Assembly (NCBI RefSeq): GCF_000165395.2
Contig: NC_067396.1
Span: forward strand, 248,001-312,000
DNA from: Babesia bovis T2Bo
Lineage: Eukaryota; Apicomplexa; Aconoidasida; Piroplasmida; Babesiidae
Length of the DNA stretch: 64,000 nt
Reading direction: 5' to 3'
The notes below the pieces were generated by a model. The model was given only the letters and a program-made list of their open reading frames with translations, made no database searches and was not told the DNA's origin. Position 1 is the first letter of the stretch, and every line of letters starts with the position of its first letter. Positions 45,049-55,357 of the stretch are shown here, one piece after another. A program made the position numbers and the translations under genes.

Positions 45049-45849
45049 ATGGATGGCAACGATAATATTGTTGGATCGACTGATGGCACTAGCAGCATCC
45101 CTATTGATTTGACCAATAAAGATTTAAAAGCAGTTCAATCGCATTTTGTTCACGATACCTATGACATGATCGCACCGCATTTTTCTCACACTAGGTACAA
45201 TCCCTGGCCTGGTGTGGTAAAATTTATAACAGCATTAGAGCCTTATTCTCTAGTGTTAGATGTTGGTTGTGGTAATGGCAAATATCTGGATTTACGAGAC
45301 GATGTTCTTTTTATTGGGGTTGATCGGTGTCGAAGATTACTGGAATGTGCCAAACAAAAGGCGCATTCAAATTTGCTAACATGTGATTGTTTGAGCTTAC
45401 CATTTCAGTCCAACATAGCCGATTTGACTCTTTCAATAGCAGTTATCCATCACTTACCCTACGCAAAGCAGCGGCGTGATGCAGTAATAGAGATGCTCCG
45501 TTGTACCAAGAGTCAAGGCACTGTTGTCGTTTATGTATGGTAAATTGTTTTTGAGTAACTTTGTAGAATGCACAGGGCACGTGAGCAACAAAAATTCACT
45601 GTTGGCTATCGGAATTTTGAATCGGGAGATGTCTTAGTCCCCTGGCACGTTCAGGAGAAGTATTGCAAGCGTTCATCGGAAGACACATCATTATCTCCTG
45701 CAGCTTCCAATACGAAGATTTATCGCTTTTATCATGTATTTACCCATGAAGAGGTAAAAGAATTCGGTGCATCCTTCAATGATATGGCTACGGTCGCATC
45801 CATTGAGTTTGAGGCCAATAACTGGATTCTTACATTAATCAAACTCTAA
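45049..45849 (+). CDS. tRNA wobble-uridine methyltransferase TRM9/ALKBH8-type
   Basis: Exons 45049..45539 and 45576..45849, with a 36-nt intron; 254 residues. The class I SAM fold shows motif I LVLDVGCGNGKYL, an acidic loop FIGVDRC, and the TRM9 signature SIAVIHHLPYAKQRRDAVIEMLRC. The splice produces VVYVWAREQQKF, the family's VWA/CWA segment, and later DVLVPWHV matches the conserved DxxVPW motif. The enzyme completes mcm5 modification of wobble uridines together with TRM112. The ATG lies only 9 bases after the stop of the acyltransferase gene on the same strand. Confidence 0.92.
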
Positions 45850-46157
45850 TTCATAATGGTGAAATGAATCAAATATAGATGATACATTCTATTCCTTGAA
45901 CTGTAGATTAAAAATCATCATAAATTACATTATTTGCTGGATCGATGCTCACGTAAAACAAAAATACATGACACGATGAAAACAACTGTCGTCATTATGG
46001 TCATTTAGTATATTTAGAAACTTGATAGGACATAAGAGCGATAGAGATTATGATTTGTGTTCAACTACATACAACAAGTACATAGTGCAAAAGGCCACAT
46101 GGTCATAGATCTTAGGGGCATCATTATGTTAACAGCAAACATAAAAACTGAACAACA
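45850..46157. other. Convergent spacer
   Basis: 308 bases between the convergent TRM9 and EBP2 stops. AT-rich, nothing supported. Confidence 0.6.
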
Positions 46158-47079
46158 TTACTTGCGTCCTTTTCCTTTTTTCTTCGTGGCACCTTTAGGA
46201 CGGCTTTGACCTTTTGTACGGCGAGAGCTTTTACCCGAGGACTTCTTGGTATCATTCTTCTTCGTCTTACCACCTTTCCTTCCACTAGCTGGTTTCTTTG
46301 ATCCCCTAGAATTAGCTCCAAGAACCTTTTTCTTACCCGACTTTTGGATTTTATTATCTGATTTTTTTCCAGAACTAGAGTTAGAATTGTTTTCGATGAG
46401 CCTGTCAATTTGACGTTCAACTGGAACATCATCTTTACGATTTTTCACAATATCCTCAACTTCCTTGATGAATTGGTTTTTGCGTTGCCTTTGCTTCACC
46501 TGTTTGTCGAACCCTTTCTTCACCTTCATATTCAGTTCATTGCGTTTCTCTTGTATTCGTTTTGTACGATTGGCCAATTTGGCCATCACACGTTCCATTT
46601 GGAAATCAGTTTTGATCATATCCGCGTAGAAGTCCGACGGTCTGTTGAAATCGATGCCTAGATTGACTAGACGCTGCAACCCATCTTTTACACAACTCAT
46701 CGCAATATCCTTAAAATGTTGTTCCACCTTTAATGTTTCATTGTGGTTGAATTCTTTACTGCACGGTTCGTCAGACGTCAGCGCTAGCGTTTCAATCCAC
46801 GGTAGTTCCTTGCCATTGCGTTTTGGGATGATTTCCTTGATCTTGGCTATAATTTCTGCAAATTTATATACACAATTATAACATATAAAGTACCTTCCGT
46901 TTTATTGATGTGTATGCGTTTCTGTGAAGAGGTTTCCTCAGTGATTTCATCATCGTCATCATAATCTTCGATATCGTCACTGTCTGCTCGGCGTATTACA
47001 AGGTACACAGCACACACAAACCTATAAAGCGTTCACCTGGTTGTAAAACGTATCCCAATGCTTTTATTTGGAGCGGCAT
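46158..47079 (-). CDS. EBP2: rRNA-processing protein EBP2
   Basis: Three minus-strand exons, 47022..47079, 46894..46983 and 46158..46855, with introns of 38 and 38 nt; 281 residues. The family core is clear: LPWIETLAL, HFKDIAMSCVKDGLQRL, RPSDFYADMIKTDFQMERV, then KRIQEKRNELNMKVKKGFDK. EBP2 is a nucleolar factor for 60S subunit assembly. The C-terminal 80 residues are Lys/Ser/Gly-rich, as usual. For intron 1 an alternative donor 15 bases upstream (GTGAAC) would remove five residues; I chose the shorter intron. It is divergent to RPF2, another 60S factor, across 85 bases, suggesting a shared promoter. Confidence 0.9.
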
Positions 47080-47164
47080 TTTGCGATATTAAAATTAGAT
47101 ATGACGCGGGATAATCGTGGGCGCGAGGTATATTGGTATCACATATCTTGACCAATCAGTCAAA

Positions 47165-48363
47165 ATGGGAGGTTCTACTAAGAAAAGCAAGAAATCTGTT
47201 GCAGAAGTGTCTCCGGTTGAGCCTGAATCAAAGAAGCAGGTGCTGTATATGCTTTCCTCGAGTCACAATTCAGAAACCAAGCAACTTCTTAAGGACCTAT
47301 TTCAGCTCGGGAAACCCTGGGGAGTATATCGAGAGAACTATCACAATGATGTCGATCGTTCTGAAAGTTTGAATATTCACGTTGGTGAACACAACCACCG
47401 CATCGCTGAGATGGTATCCAATCGTATGGGATGCGGGCTTTATGTTGTGGCAAGCTCCAATAAGAAGCGACCTTTAAGTTTGGGTTTTGGTCGTCTATAT
47501 GATGGCAAGATTCTAGACTGTTGTCATTTACGTGCTCTAAAGTACGTCCCCTTTGATTTTTTCAAGGGACCTAACGGTATGTTACATGTCGCAATCGTTT
47601 GCAAAAAGTGGTTCGTATTGTTTTGGTAATGACGGAGTGAATGTCAAACGGTGTACAGTGGTGTCGAAAATATGATTGATAGTGCGTGATATCGTGTAGA
47701 TTGTGTACATTGTGATGTCTTTCGACACTGTTACTTTCATCGCTGTTTTGTCTATTCGACATGCTTCATAGACAATGTCATGTATATTAGCTCATAATTG
47801 TCTTAGACCTCGAGATATCGCATAACTCTTACCCACTGGTGGTGGCACAAGGTGCTCATTTTGGAGAAGAAAGCGGGCGTATGCGCACTGTTCGGGACAT
47901 ACTTTTGGATTTCTTCCGACCTCCACAAACTGGTTGTGTATCTCTGGAGAACATAAATCAGGTTTTAGTTTTAACTAGTGTTGATGGCGAAGGAGACCAA
48001 CCCGGAGCTCAACCACAACGCATTCTTTTGCGCCGTTACCAAATAAACCTCAACAAGTCTAGCGATGATCCTAAGTTGCCTCATGTTAGTCTCACTGAGA
48101 TTGGTCCGCATATTGATCTGGAGGTACTAGATTGCATGGAGGCCGACGCCGATACCTTTAAACATGCCACAGCGATTGCTCGCAAGCCTCAAAAGCTTGT
48201 TACAGGTGTAGATACGGAGCATTCTGTGCCAGTGAAGCGCCGCAAAAATGTATCTACGACTGCCCTGGGTCATACCCAGGGTCGCGTTTACATCAATCGG
48301 CAATCACTCGATAAACTTTACACTCCTCACTCTAAAACTTTGAAAGCCAAACGGCATGGATAA
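47165..48363 (+). CDS. RPF2: Ribosome biogenesis protein RPF2 (Brix domain)
   Basis: Exons 47165..47576 and 47807..48363, with a 230-nt intron; 322 residues. The Brix fold is visible: QLGKPWGVYRENYHNDV, LYVVASSNKKRPLSLGFGRLYDG, then after the splice YPLVVAQGAHFG, RTVRDILLDFFRPPQ and the closing LTEIGPHIDLEV signature. RPF2 with RRS1 brings 5S RNP into the pre-60S particle. The start MGGSTKKSKK was chosen; the frame is open further upstream only from a non-ATG codon. The intron is long for this genome and contains a 9-bp stem (47661-47669 with 47720-47728). The stop is only 8 bases before the next gene's ATG. Confidence 0.92.
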
Positions 48364-48371
48364 TTTAGATA

Positions 48372-49697
48372 ATGGAGACCACTGTATACTGGGAAAAACA
48401 GAATCCTCAATCTAAGTTATGTGCGTTACATTGTCTAAATGCCTTCCTCCAGGTACTTACACACGACTCTGAATGTTACCTGTAGCAGGGGCCTAAAGTT
48501 ACTAATGAAGAGTTGGTTGGCATTTCACATAGGCTAGGCAAAACGGAGAGTGAGCTGTTGCAACAATCGGGTAATTATAATTTACAATAGGGTCAATGCC
48601 TACAGGCAAGACTTTCTTCAGCTACGATTCTTTGGGTTATAGTTACGATTCCAATGGCGGCGATTATGATGTAACGGTATGATTTATTATGATATGTTTG
48701 TCATTTGCTCAGGTGTTGATTGAAGCATTGCGCTTGCGCAATTTTCACTGCAATTACTACACTTTGAATGACATGAAACTCAGCACGTTTCAGCAGTGAG
48801 TTAGCATGTTATTAGCATAATTATTGAAGAAGGAATGATAAATGTGGTTTTATTTGCAACGCCCATGAGCACTGGTTTTGCGTGAGGATGCTTATGACCG
48901 ATCGATGGTAGCTAAATATTATTATCGATCAGACTTTACAGGTTTATTTTAGACAGTTTGAGACCCGGTCCGCAGGAAATAGATTATGGATCGCTATATT
49001 CGTTCATTAGCACTCTTCTGGAAAACAAGAAAGGTGCTGTGTTTTTGGTATCTCCTAGCATACCAGGTATGAAGTTGCCTGAGGCTGAACCGCACCTGTA
49101 TCCCAAGTTGGAAAGCCATCAAATGTTTTTATCATTGGATGACATTAAACGTATGTTAATTCAGTGCGATATTAAATGCGTTACAGAACTGAACGACCAG
49201 GGCACCCATGACTTTCAGGTGAGCATTGACAACGCTGAGATGAACGTTTGTAGGATGGAGAGGACAAAAGCTTCCTCTATCGTGCTGGGCGTTCCAAACC
49301 AGGACCGGTTGTATGGCCCACCACAGGGGGGGTACGCCTCGACGACACAAGCAGGGTACCCGTGACAACTTCCACACCAAAGAGCGACGACGATTACACG
49401 GGCTCCGATGCTTGCAGGGTGGCCGTCAAACTCTCTGGTACTGCACGTATAACTCGAAGTTTTAATCCTCGGAGCTCCTTGAGTGAATTGTTCGCATGGG
49501 TGGAGAAGCACATTGACAACACAGGTGAGATGTTTTATACCCTGTTGCAAACCAATCCAAACCGTCGCCTTGTCAAATATGTCACTGGTTGTATCGAGTT
49601 GATAGAAAATGAAGGCCCCCCTCGGGATGGTGCTAACGCCACGTTGTTGGACGCCGGTTTAGAATCGCACGAGATGTTCATTTTGCGCTGTGACTAA
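48372..49697 (+). CDS. Josephin-domain deubiquitinase with C-terminal UBX-like domain (ataxin-3-like)
   Basis: Seven exons: 48372..48452, 48489..48570, 48606..48676, 48713..48795, 48830..48907, 48942..49218 and 49254..49697. Introns are 36, 35, 36, 34, 34 and 35 nt; 371 residues. The Josephin protease carries its cysteine in SKLCALHCLNAFL (C17), its histidine in NAHEHWFCVRM, and an Asp where ataxin-3 has Asn (WFILDSLRPGP). NGGDYDVTVLIEAL is another conserved stretch. After a linker, residues 290-370 resemble a UBX/ubiquitin-like fold (GEMFYTLLQTNPNRRL, LLDAGLESHEMFILRC). UBX domains bind p97/CDC48, so the protein likely trims ubiquitin on p97 clients. The sixth intron restores the frame between the two domains. 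Confidence 0.88.
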
Positions 49698-49713
49698 TGG
49701 CCTGTGTATTGAT

Positions 49714-50202
49714 TCATGTACCGGCTACGCACTTGCAAAATTCGGCAAGATCTGCAGATTCAGTGGGCATACGTGTAACTAGGCGAACTCGTGCATCACT
49801 GCCGGATTCAATGCCTGCCTTTTGCGCTAACTTTAGGAGGTCTTCTACTGTAATGCGATCTTTGCCTCCCGTGATTTTGTTAAAGGTCCCTGCCAGGATA
49901 TCTTCAAGCGTGCGGAGCTTCAAGGTACTATTGACCACATCAATAAATTTCGAGAAGTCTAATTCCTCTTGTTCTGCACGATTATCATGCCCGTGGGTTG
50001 CCTTGCCATCTTCTCCCGTTCCGAGACTTATAAGGTGTCTCATGGTAAAGTGTAGCTCTTCTGCAGACACGCTTGTATTCATCATTTCAGAGAACGCGTA
50101 ATCTAAATCTTGCAATGTCAGTCTTCCTTTTTTATTGCGGTCCAGCACCTTGAATATGGACAGTAGTTGTTGCGTCTTCAAAGGGCGCAATGTTGACACC
50201 AT
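49714..50202 (-). CDS. Centrin/calmodulin-like EF-hand protein
   Basis: Single exon, 162 residues, ATG at 50202; a non-ATG extension upstream is ignored. The layout is that of a four-EF-hand protein: PLKTQQLLSIFKVLDRNKKG starts hand 1, whose loop DRNKKGRLTLQD keeps Asp at positions 1 and 12. The other loops (FNKITGGKDRITVEDL, for example) are degenerate, so calcium binding is probably weak. Similar proteins are centrosome or apical-complex components. It converges on the Josephin gene with only 16 bases between stops. Confidence 0.75.
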   Translation of the reverse strand: MVSTLRPLKTQQLLSIFKVLDRNKKGRLTLQDLDYAFSEMMNTSVSAEELHFTMRHLISLGTGEDGKATHGHDNRAEQEELDFSKFIDVVNSTLKLRTLEDILAGTFNKITGGKDRITVEDLLKLAQKAGIESGSDARVRLVTRMPTESADLAEFCKCVAGT

Positions 50203-50344
50203 TATTACTTTATATATTTTATTTGCATAATACAACTTTATGTTGTACTGAATGTAATAAAAGTTTATACACATGTGTTTACTACGGCGCGAGTGTGTGC
50301 CCATTTGGGCACATTTAAGAGTTTGATGTACCAGTTTTCGTTTC

Positions 50345-52591
50345 TTATTCGAGCATTCTGTTCATTTCTTTTACCTTTGCTATTATAAACTTTGATGTTC
50401 GTGCTCCTGGAACGCCATCGGATTTGCTCTTTAGCGCTTTGATGGCTGGTTGGTAGTATTTTACTCTACGATTGACATCTAGAACTCTTTTTAGCAGGTC
50501 CATTAGGTCCACAGCTAGCATATTCCTATAGGTGTCATTTCCCATTCCATTATATGTTAAGGTAGTTCCATCTAGTATGTTACTATGTGCCTCATCATTG
50601 CTTGATTCTCTTAATGGATCAAAGTTTTCGTTGGTACATCGGTTATCTGCTGGTATATACATGGTTTTAATATCACTCGTCATATTATCACCATGGCTCT
50701 CATTTGGTGTACTGGGTGCCGTTTCGTTGGATGAGCTGTCTAAGGATTTCGTGGGCCTAGCCAGTTCATCTGCGTGTGGTGATGGCACGGATTCACCTTC
50801 CACTCCATCTACGTAGTTTTTAGTTCCATTGGCATCTGTAGTCATTTGTGATATTCTTCTGGGTGGTTTAGGTGGCACGATTTTAGGGGTGCTACTATCC
50901 TCCGTGTTGTATTCATCATATTTCCTTTTACATCCTTTTGCAGAATCCATCATGCTTTCTGAACCACTGGGATTGTAATCACTAGAGTGAAATTGATACG
51001 GCGGCGGCGAATCCTCATCTTCATCACCATCCATAGGTTCATAGCTCCGGTAATCAGGATGTGTAAATGGTCGATATACGTCGGTAGATCCATTGCCATC
51101 AGTTGTTGGTGATGAATTATTCCAGGTTGGACATTGTGGCGGCAATGGTTCTGCCTGTTGTGATGTTGCACTTCTACGTTGATCATGCCCAAAGGAGGTC
51201 ACATTGGGACCACCGTTATAAATCTGGTCTATATTTGTCATGGTAGGGGTTGGAATAGTGATCGTATTTGTCGGGCACCTTTCTACAACTTCTAAACCAG
51301 CAAGTTTACGTGCTATTGCATAGAGCTCGTTACATCTGGTCGACATTGTGTAGAGTGATTGTTTCGTTGTATGGACTGCGTTCAATTCATCCTTGATTTT
51401 ATTTGCCATTTTCGATAGTTTCTTAAATTCTTTGTTCAATTTCGTTGCCATTACAATGGGCCGTTTGTAATTGTCATTCCATGCATCCACAACTAGTGCT
51501 ATCTTTCGATTTAGTAGTTTTATACCATGCTTATCGATACGTTCGACAATTGACGATGTACTTTTAGCCATCATCTTTGCACGTTCAACTAAAGTTGACA
51601 TTTCTTTATATATTCGATCAATTTGGTGGTATACATCCTCCTGTAGTGTGGGACTTCTCATTAACATCTTAACTGCTTTACGTTTATTGATCATGTTAGT
51701 GTGGTAGCTGTTCATGATGTCACCGGTACCTTTTGTTCCCAGGACGTCTTGTACTGCAACCATTCTTAGGGGCATGATCTCTGTATATAATATATCTAGG
51801 CATACCAAGTACGAGAACATATAGACAGTTGTAGCCCTAAGCCTGTTGAGCACAAATCGGAACGCTGTGGTTGCATCGAACATTCTTTTATGTAATTTCA
51901 CTAAAAGTTTGTATGATTCACCTATTCCCATTAGTGATGACACGGCAGTATTGATTACAACTCCTGGTTTTGTATAGTATCTTTCAAAATCGAGTTTAAT
52001 GGTGTTGTAGCTTTCTTTAATACCGTAATATATTGCATTAGCTTCTTTCATTACATTGTTGCGCGCTTCACTAGCGTCCCTTACATCATCCTTAATTTTC
52101 GTTGCGTGGTTAAGGTACCTTCTCACGAATGAGAGGTGGCTGATACCCGTTTTGTCGTTTAGCATCTTGGATAGCAAATACGTATATTTGCTCATCGTGT
52201 CTAGAAGTTCGTCGCTTTTCCCTGCATACATGGTGTTGTAGGACTGTATCCTGCTGTATACTCCCTCAACGTACGACATTGCTTCATCCGCATATTCCAA
52301 TAAGTTAGTATTTACTACTTTGTTTCCTGTACTAGCAGCCTCATCCTTTGACGTATACACATGGGTGACTTTATCCATTTCTGCTAATTCATTTGGAATA
52401 TCTTCGTAAACCATTTGTTCACCAGCTGAGTTCAATGGTTCCAATATCGTTGCTTCATCTTCAAACTCAGAATATATATGAGTTGCACTTTTGCTGTCTT
52501 CTTGTGGCAGTTGCCCTGACACAGTTGTCCAAAATATTAAGCAAATAGCAGTTACTGCTACGGCAGCAGAGCCATTTTTATACAAATACAT
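50345..52591 (-). CDS. Large secreted protein with helical body and disordered tail
   Basis: Single exon, 748 residues, ATG at 52591. Signal peptide at 1-26 (AAVAVTAICLIFWTTVSG). Residues 90-430 are rich in Lys, Met, Ala, Tyr and Leu and look like a bundle of long helices (for example VFRRYLNHATKIKDDV-type segments and KLNKEFKKLSKMANKIKDEL). Residues 450-670 are Pro/Ser/Thr/Asn/Asp-rich and probably disordered, with an SPPPYQFHSSDYNPSG stretch. A last helical segment of 70 residues closes it. It has few cysteines and no membrane anchor. I do not recognise a family; an exported, rhoptry or parasitophorous protein is possible. Confidence 0.7.
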   Translation of the reverse strand: MYLYKNGSAAVAVTAICLIFWTTVSGQLPQEDSKSATHIYSEFEDEATILEPLNSAGEQMVYEDIPNELAEMDKVTHVYTSKDEAASTGNKVVNTNLLEYADEAMSYVEGVYSRIQSYNTMYAGKSDELLDTMSKYTYLLSKMLNDKTGISHLSFVRRYLNHATKIKDDVRDASEARNNVMKEANAIYYGIKESYNTIKLDFERYYTKPGVVINTAVSSLMGIGESYKLLVKLHKRMFDATTAFRFVLNRLRATTVYMFSYLVCLDILYTEIMPLRMVAVQDVLGTKGTGDIMNSYHTNMINKRKAVKMLMRSPTLQEDVYHQIDRIYKEMSTLVERAKMMAKSTSSIVERIDKHGIKLLNRKIALVVDAWNDNYKRPIVMATKLNKEFKKLSKMANKIKDELNAVHTTKQSLYTMSTRCNELYAIARKLAGLEVVERCPTNTITIPTPTMTNIDQIYNGGPNVTSFGHDQRRSATSQQAEPLPPQCPTWNNSSPTTDGNGSTDVYRPFTHPDYRSYEPMDGDEDEDSPPPYQFHSSDYNPSGSESMMDSAKGCKRKYDEYNTEDSSTPKIVPPKPPRRISQMTTDANGTKNYVDGVEGESVPSPHADELARPTKSLDSSSNETAPSTPNESHGDNMTSDIKTMYIPADNRCTNENFDPLRESSNDEAHSNILDGTTLTYNGMGNDTYRNMLAVDLMDLLKRVLDVNRRVKYYQPAIKALKSKSDGVPGARTSKFIIAKVKEMNRMLE

Positions 52592-53104
52592 CTTAGTTAG
52601 TACATAAAAGCATTTAGAAGGTTGCTTGTGATAACAACAGGCTTTACTGCTACAGTTAATATGTCATAGTTCGTATAATTGTTCCTCGATAGGGACACTA
52701 AACGTTAGTGTTATTTAACTATTAACACGTTATAGTCAAGAGATCTCGCAGCTTTTTAATACCATCTTGAAGAAATTTCTGTATATATCAATATCTATTT
52801 TCAAAAAAATTCAACGTATAGCAGATAAGCCCACAGATGGTTAATACTAGGCTACAAAGCTTCATGAAAGTGTATGGAACTCTAATCATCTGGATCTCAG
52901 TGTTTACATGTACGCAAATGGACGTGGAGCTTTGTTAGACACGTATATCATGCTTTCGATACTACTTGGTATCCGAGGAAAACCTGGCATAACGTCCACT
53001 GCCTAGAATAAGCAACTCTAGTTTACAGTAACACAAAACAACTGCGCCATAGCTACTCAAAGTTGTCAATCAAATACAGATGTATATTAATAAACAAGGT
53101 TGAC
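52592..53104. other. Intergenic spacer
   Basis: 513 bases upstream of the secreted protein gene and downstream of RPL3. AT-rich, no supported frame or RNA. Confidence 0.55.
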
Positions 53105-54652
53105 TTAAACGCCTGCGACAGCAGCGTTGGTAACGGTCTTCTTGAGAGGGCCGTAGTATTTCTGCTTCTCTCCAGAAGTCTGGAAACGACCGTGTCCCCA
53201 TTTGCTTGAGGTATCGATGAAACGAAGGTTGATTTCTGCGAGGGCATCGCGCGATACCTGTGGGACGAGGGTCTTGCGGATAACGATTGGCCTCTTCTTG
53301 GTTCCTACTATGCATCCTTTAATCATCAAGAAGTCGTCCTTAACCTCACCGTAGTGAGGGAAACCACCCATAGGCGTGATCTGCTTTTCGGTAAGATCGG
53401 CATCAGTAGAGGCATTCCTTGGGTTGCTACCCAGACCCAGACGATAGATCTTTTTGTTACGCTCGGTACGGTGGAAGTATCCCTTCTGACCGCTACGTGG
53501 AACCTGGAACTGTACCCTGGCCGGGTGCCATGATCCAATACAGGCAACCTTACGCAAACCCCTGTGGGTCTTACGTGGTAGACGGGTAACACCGAAACGG
53601 CTAATAACACCTTTCATTCCATGTCCTTTGGTTACACCCAAAACATCAACCATTTCATTGCTAGCGAATACAGCGTTTACTGGGAGTGGCTGCTCGAACA
53701 TCTTAGTTACGTAGTCAACCTGTAAAAAAAGTCAGAAATCACACAAATAAGATAACACAACTGAAACAATACACAGATAGACCGCAATATACGTATTTAT
53801 TGCAGCGCCACTGGGAATGACACTTTCATGGTTTTTCCCACCAACAACTGACCCTGAGGGTGTGCCGAAAAGCACCGTTGGCAGGACTAGGAATATGAAA
53901 GCCACCGGGAATTATGGCAACTCAACCGGATTTGATATGGGACGGTGCCAGACCAAATATACGCAACAAAAATGCGTTGGTAGTAGGCGTGAACGCAGCT
54001 GGTAACCACGATCAACGTCCGGGGTTGCAGTAAAACACTGGATCACGTAGTAAATGATCAACACAACAACATTAAAACAACTCACCTTTTCCTGTACAGT
54101 ACCACCGTTGACCTGGATCTCGATGATGAAGGCCTTTTTCATGGAGAGTGGTGTCTTAGAAGGTTGGGTGTGGCAGATGGCCCTGACGACAGTGCAGTAG
54201 TTAACAATACGACTGATGTCCTTGCTCATCTTAGTCTCAGCGAACTTCTTGGCATATTTTGTGAAGGCCTTCTTCTTAGATTTGTACCAGTTCTTGTAGA
54301 ATCTGCGTCTGCATTCGTCGGACAAGTGACCAGCCCATACGGTAGTGAGCACACGAAGGCCACGAGGCGTTTCGATGTAACCAACGAGACCGACAACTAT
54401 CATGGGAGGGGTCTCAATGATTGTAACGGCCTCTACGGTATCCTTCTTGTGAAGCTTGGAACCTGGCTTATCGGGCTCGTGGGTCACGTGAGTCATACCG
54501 GCCTTGTAACCCATAAAGGCGGTGAAGTGTGGCGGTTTAGTTGGATCATCTTTAGGGAACGACCTAATTTTACCGCGTTGAGATTTACATCTCTTTTTCG
54601 GGAAGAACCCGAGGTTACCGCTACGGGGCCTCTCAAATTTACGGTGTGACAT
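53105..54652 (-). CDS. RPL3: 60S ribosomal protein L3 (uL3)
   Basis: Exons 54086..54652 and 53105..53719 on the minus strand, with a 366-nt intron; 393 residues, the usual length. Clear uL3 features: [21 protein letters not shown] at the start region, [30 protein letters not shown], then [15 protein letters not shown] and [19 protein letters not shown]. The His in GSWHPARV lies in the finger that reaches the peptidyl-transferase centre and is the hydroxylated residue in other eukaryotes. The intron is about ten times the usual length here and GC-rich inside. Confidence 0.97.
53800..54035. ncRNA. GC-rich structured core of RPL3 intron, possible intronic RNA
   Basis: Hand counts for 53821-54000 give about 49% G+C, while the intron ends are AT-rich. 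On the plus strand CCAAC (53840-53844) can pair with GTTGG (53877-53881). This encloses CCCTGAGGG and GTGC-CGAAAA-GCAC hairpins, a compact three-way layout. Another hairpin is ACGCA/TGCGT near 53961-53977. No classical box C/D or H/ACA motif set was identified. The transcript strand is unknown; if it is excised from the RPL3 intron it would be the minus strand. Confidence 0.35.
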
Positions 54653-55357
54653 CTTATGCTAGGTAACAAACTTTCGACCACCTGAACTTCGTAGGCCCTT
54701 ATGTTTTCTATTAATGGCCTAAGGTGTTAAATAAAGTAACAATGAGAAGACAACCCTATCCTGGGTCCGAGTTGTATGGGGAACGCGTTGCCTGGAAGGA
54801 AATGGGGAAGGCCCATGGGAAATTACAGAGGCCCCTGGCTGATATACACTATCTTACTAGCCATGAATACATTGTACCATAATTCTAAAGATATACCACA
54901 TCGCTTCCCAATTTGTTGAATCCAAGATTCTTACGTTTTCATTAGTTTATCGACACTTATTTACATTTCTAATTATTGGCTTATATGATTTAAGTCTGCG
55001 ACAAATTCTGCATTATACTAATTATGTATACGTTAGAACCTTGTATGAGGTCAAATTAACTTACACATCTGAAGCAAGGCTTCGTTTTAGCCATTGAATT
55101 GTAGAGATTATAAATACGAAATTTTCTTTTCATCCCCGATTCAATACATACCCCGCATTTATTTTGTGCAATAGTAATTCAGCAGATTCTATTGTGTAAA
55201 ATTGTATAGATTAGCCATCACAACCACATTGCTGTCTTACTTGTGGTTATCACTTTACACTATTTCATCGCAACACACATTTTATTCTAGGAAAATATAC
55301 ATTGTTGTATTATGTATAAGCTATAACTTTCATTGTTCGCTAGGGTAGTTTACGTCT
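54653..55357. other. Divergent promoter region of RPL3
   Basis: 705 bases between the RPL3 ATG and the divergent RS-rich gene. A moderately GC-rich stretch near 54750-54840 next to the RPL3 start is followed by AT-rich sequence. No supported frame; presumably both promoters lie here. Confidence 0.55.

Noticed and set aside
48571..48590. A 20-nt intron in the Josephin gene
   Set aside because: A 35-nt intron using the same donor and a downstream acceptor (48605) keeps the frame, fits the genome's intron size and gives a better protein.
49329..49351. A 23-nt intron joining Josephin and UBX regions
   Set aside because: A canonical 35-nt intron at 49219-49253 restores the same frame without this very short intron.
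54164..54649. 161-codon plus-strand frame across RPL3 exon 1
   Set aside because: Antisense shadow of a highly conserved ribosomal protein exon.
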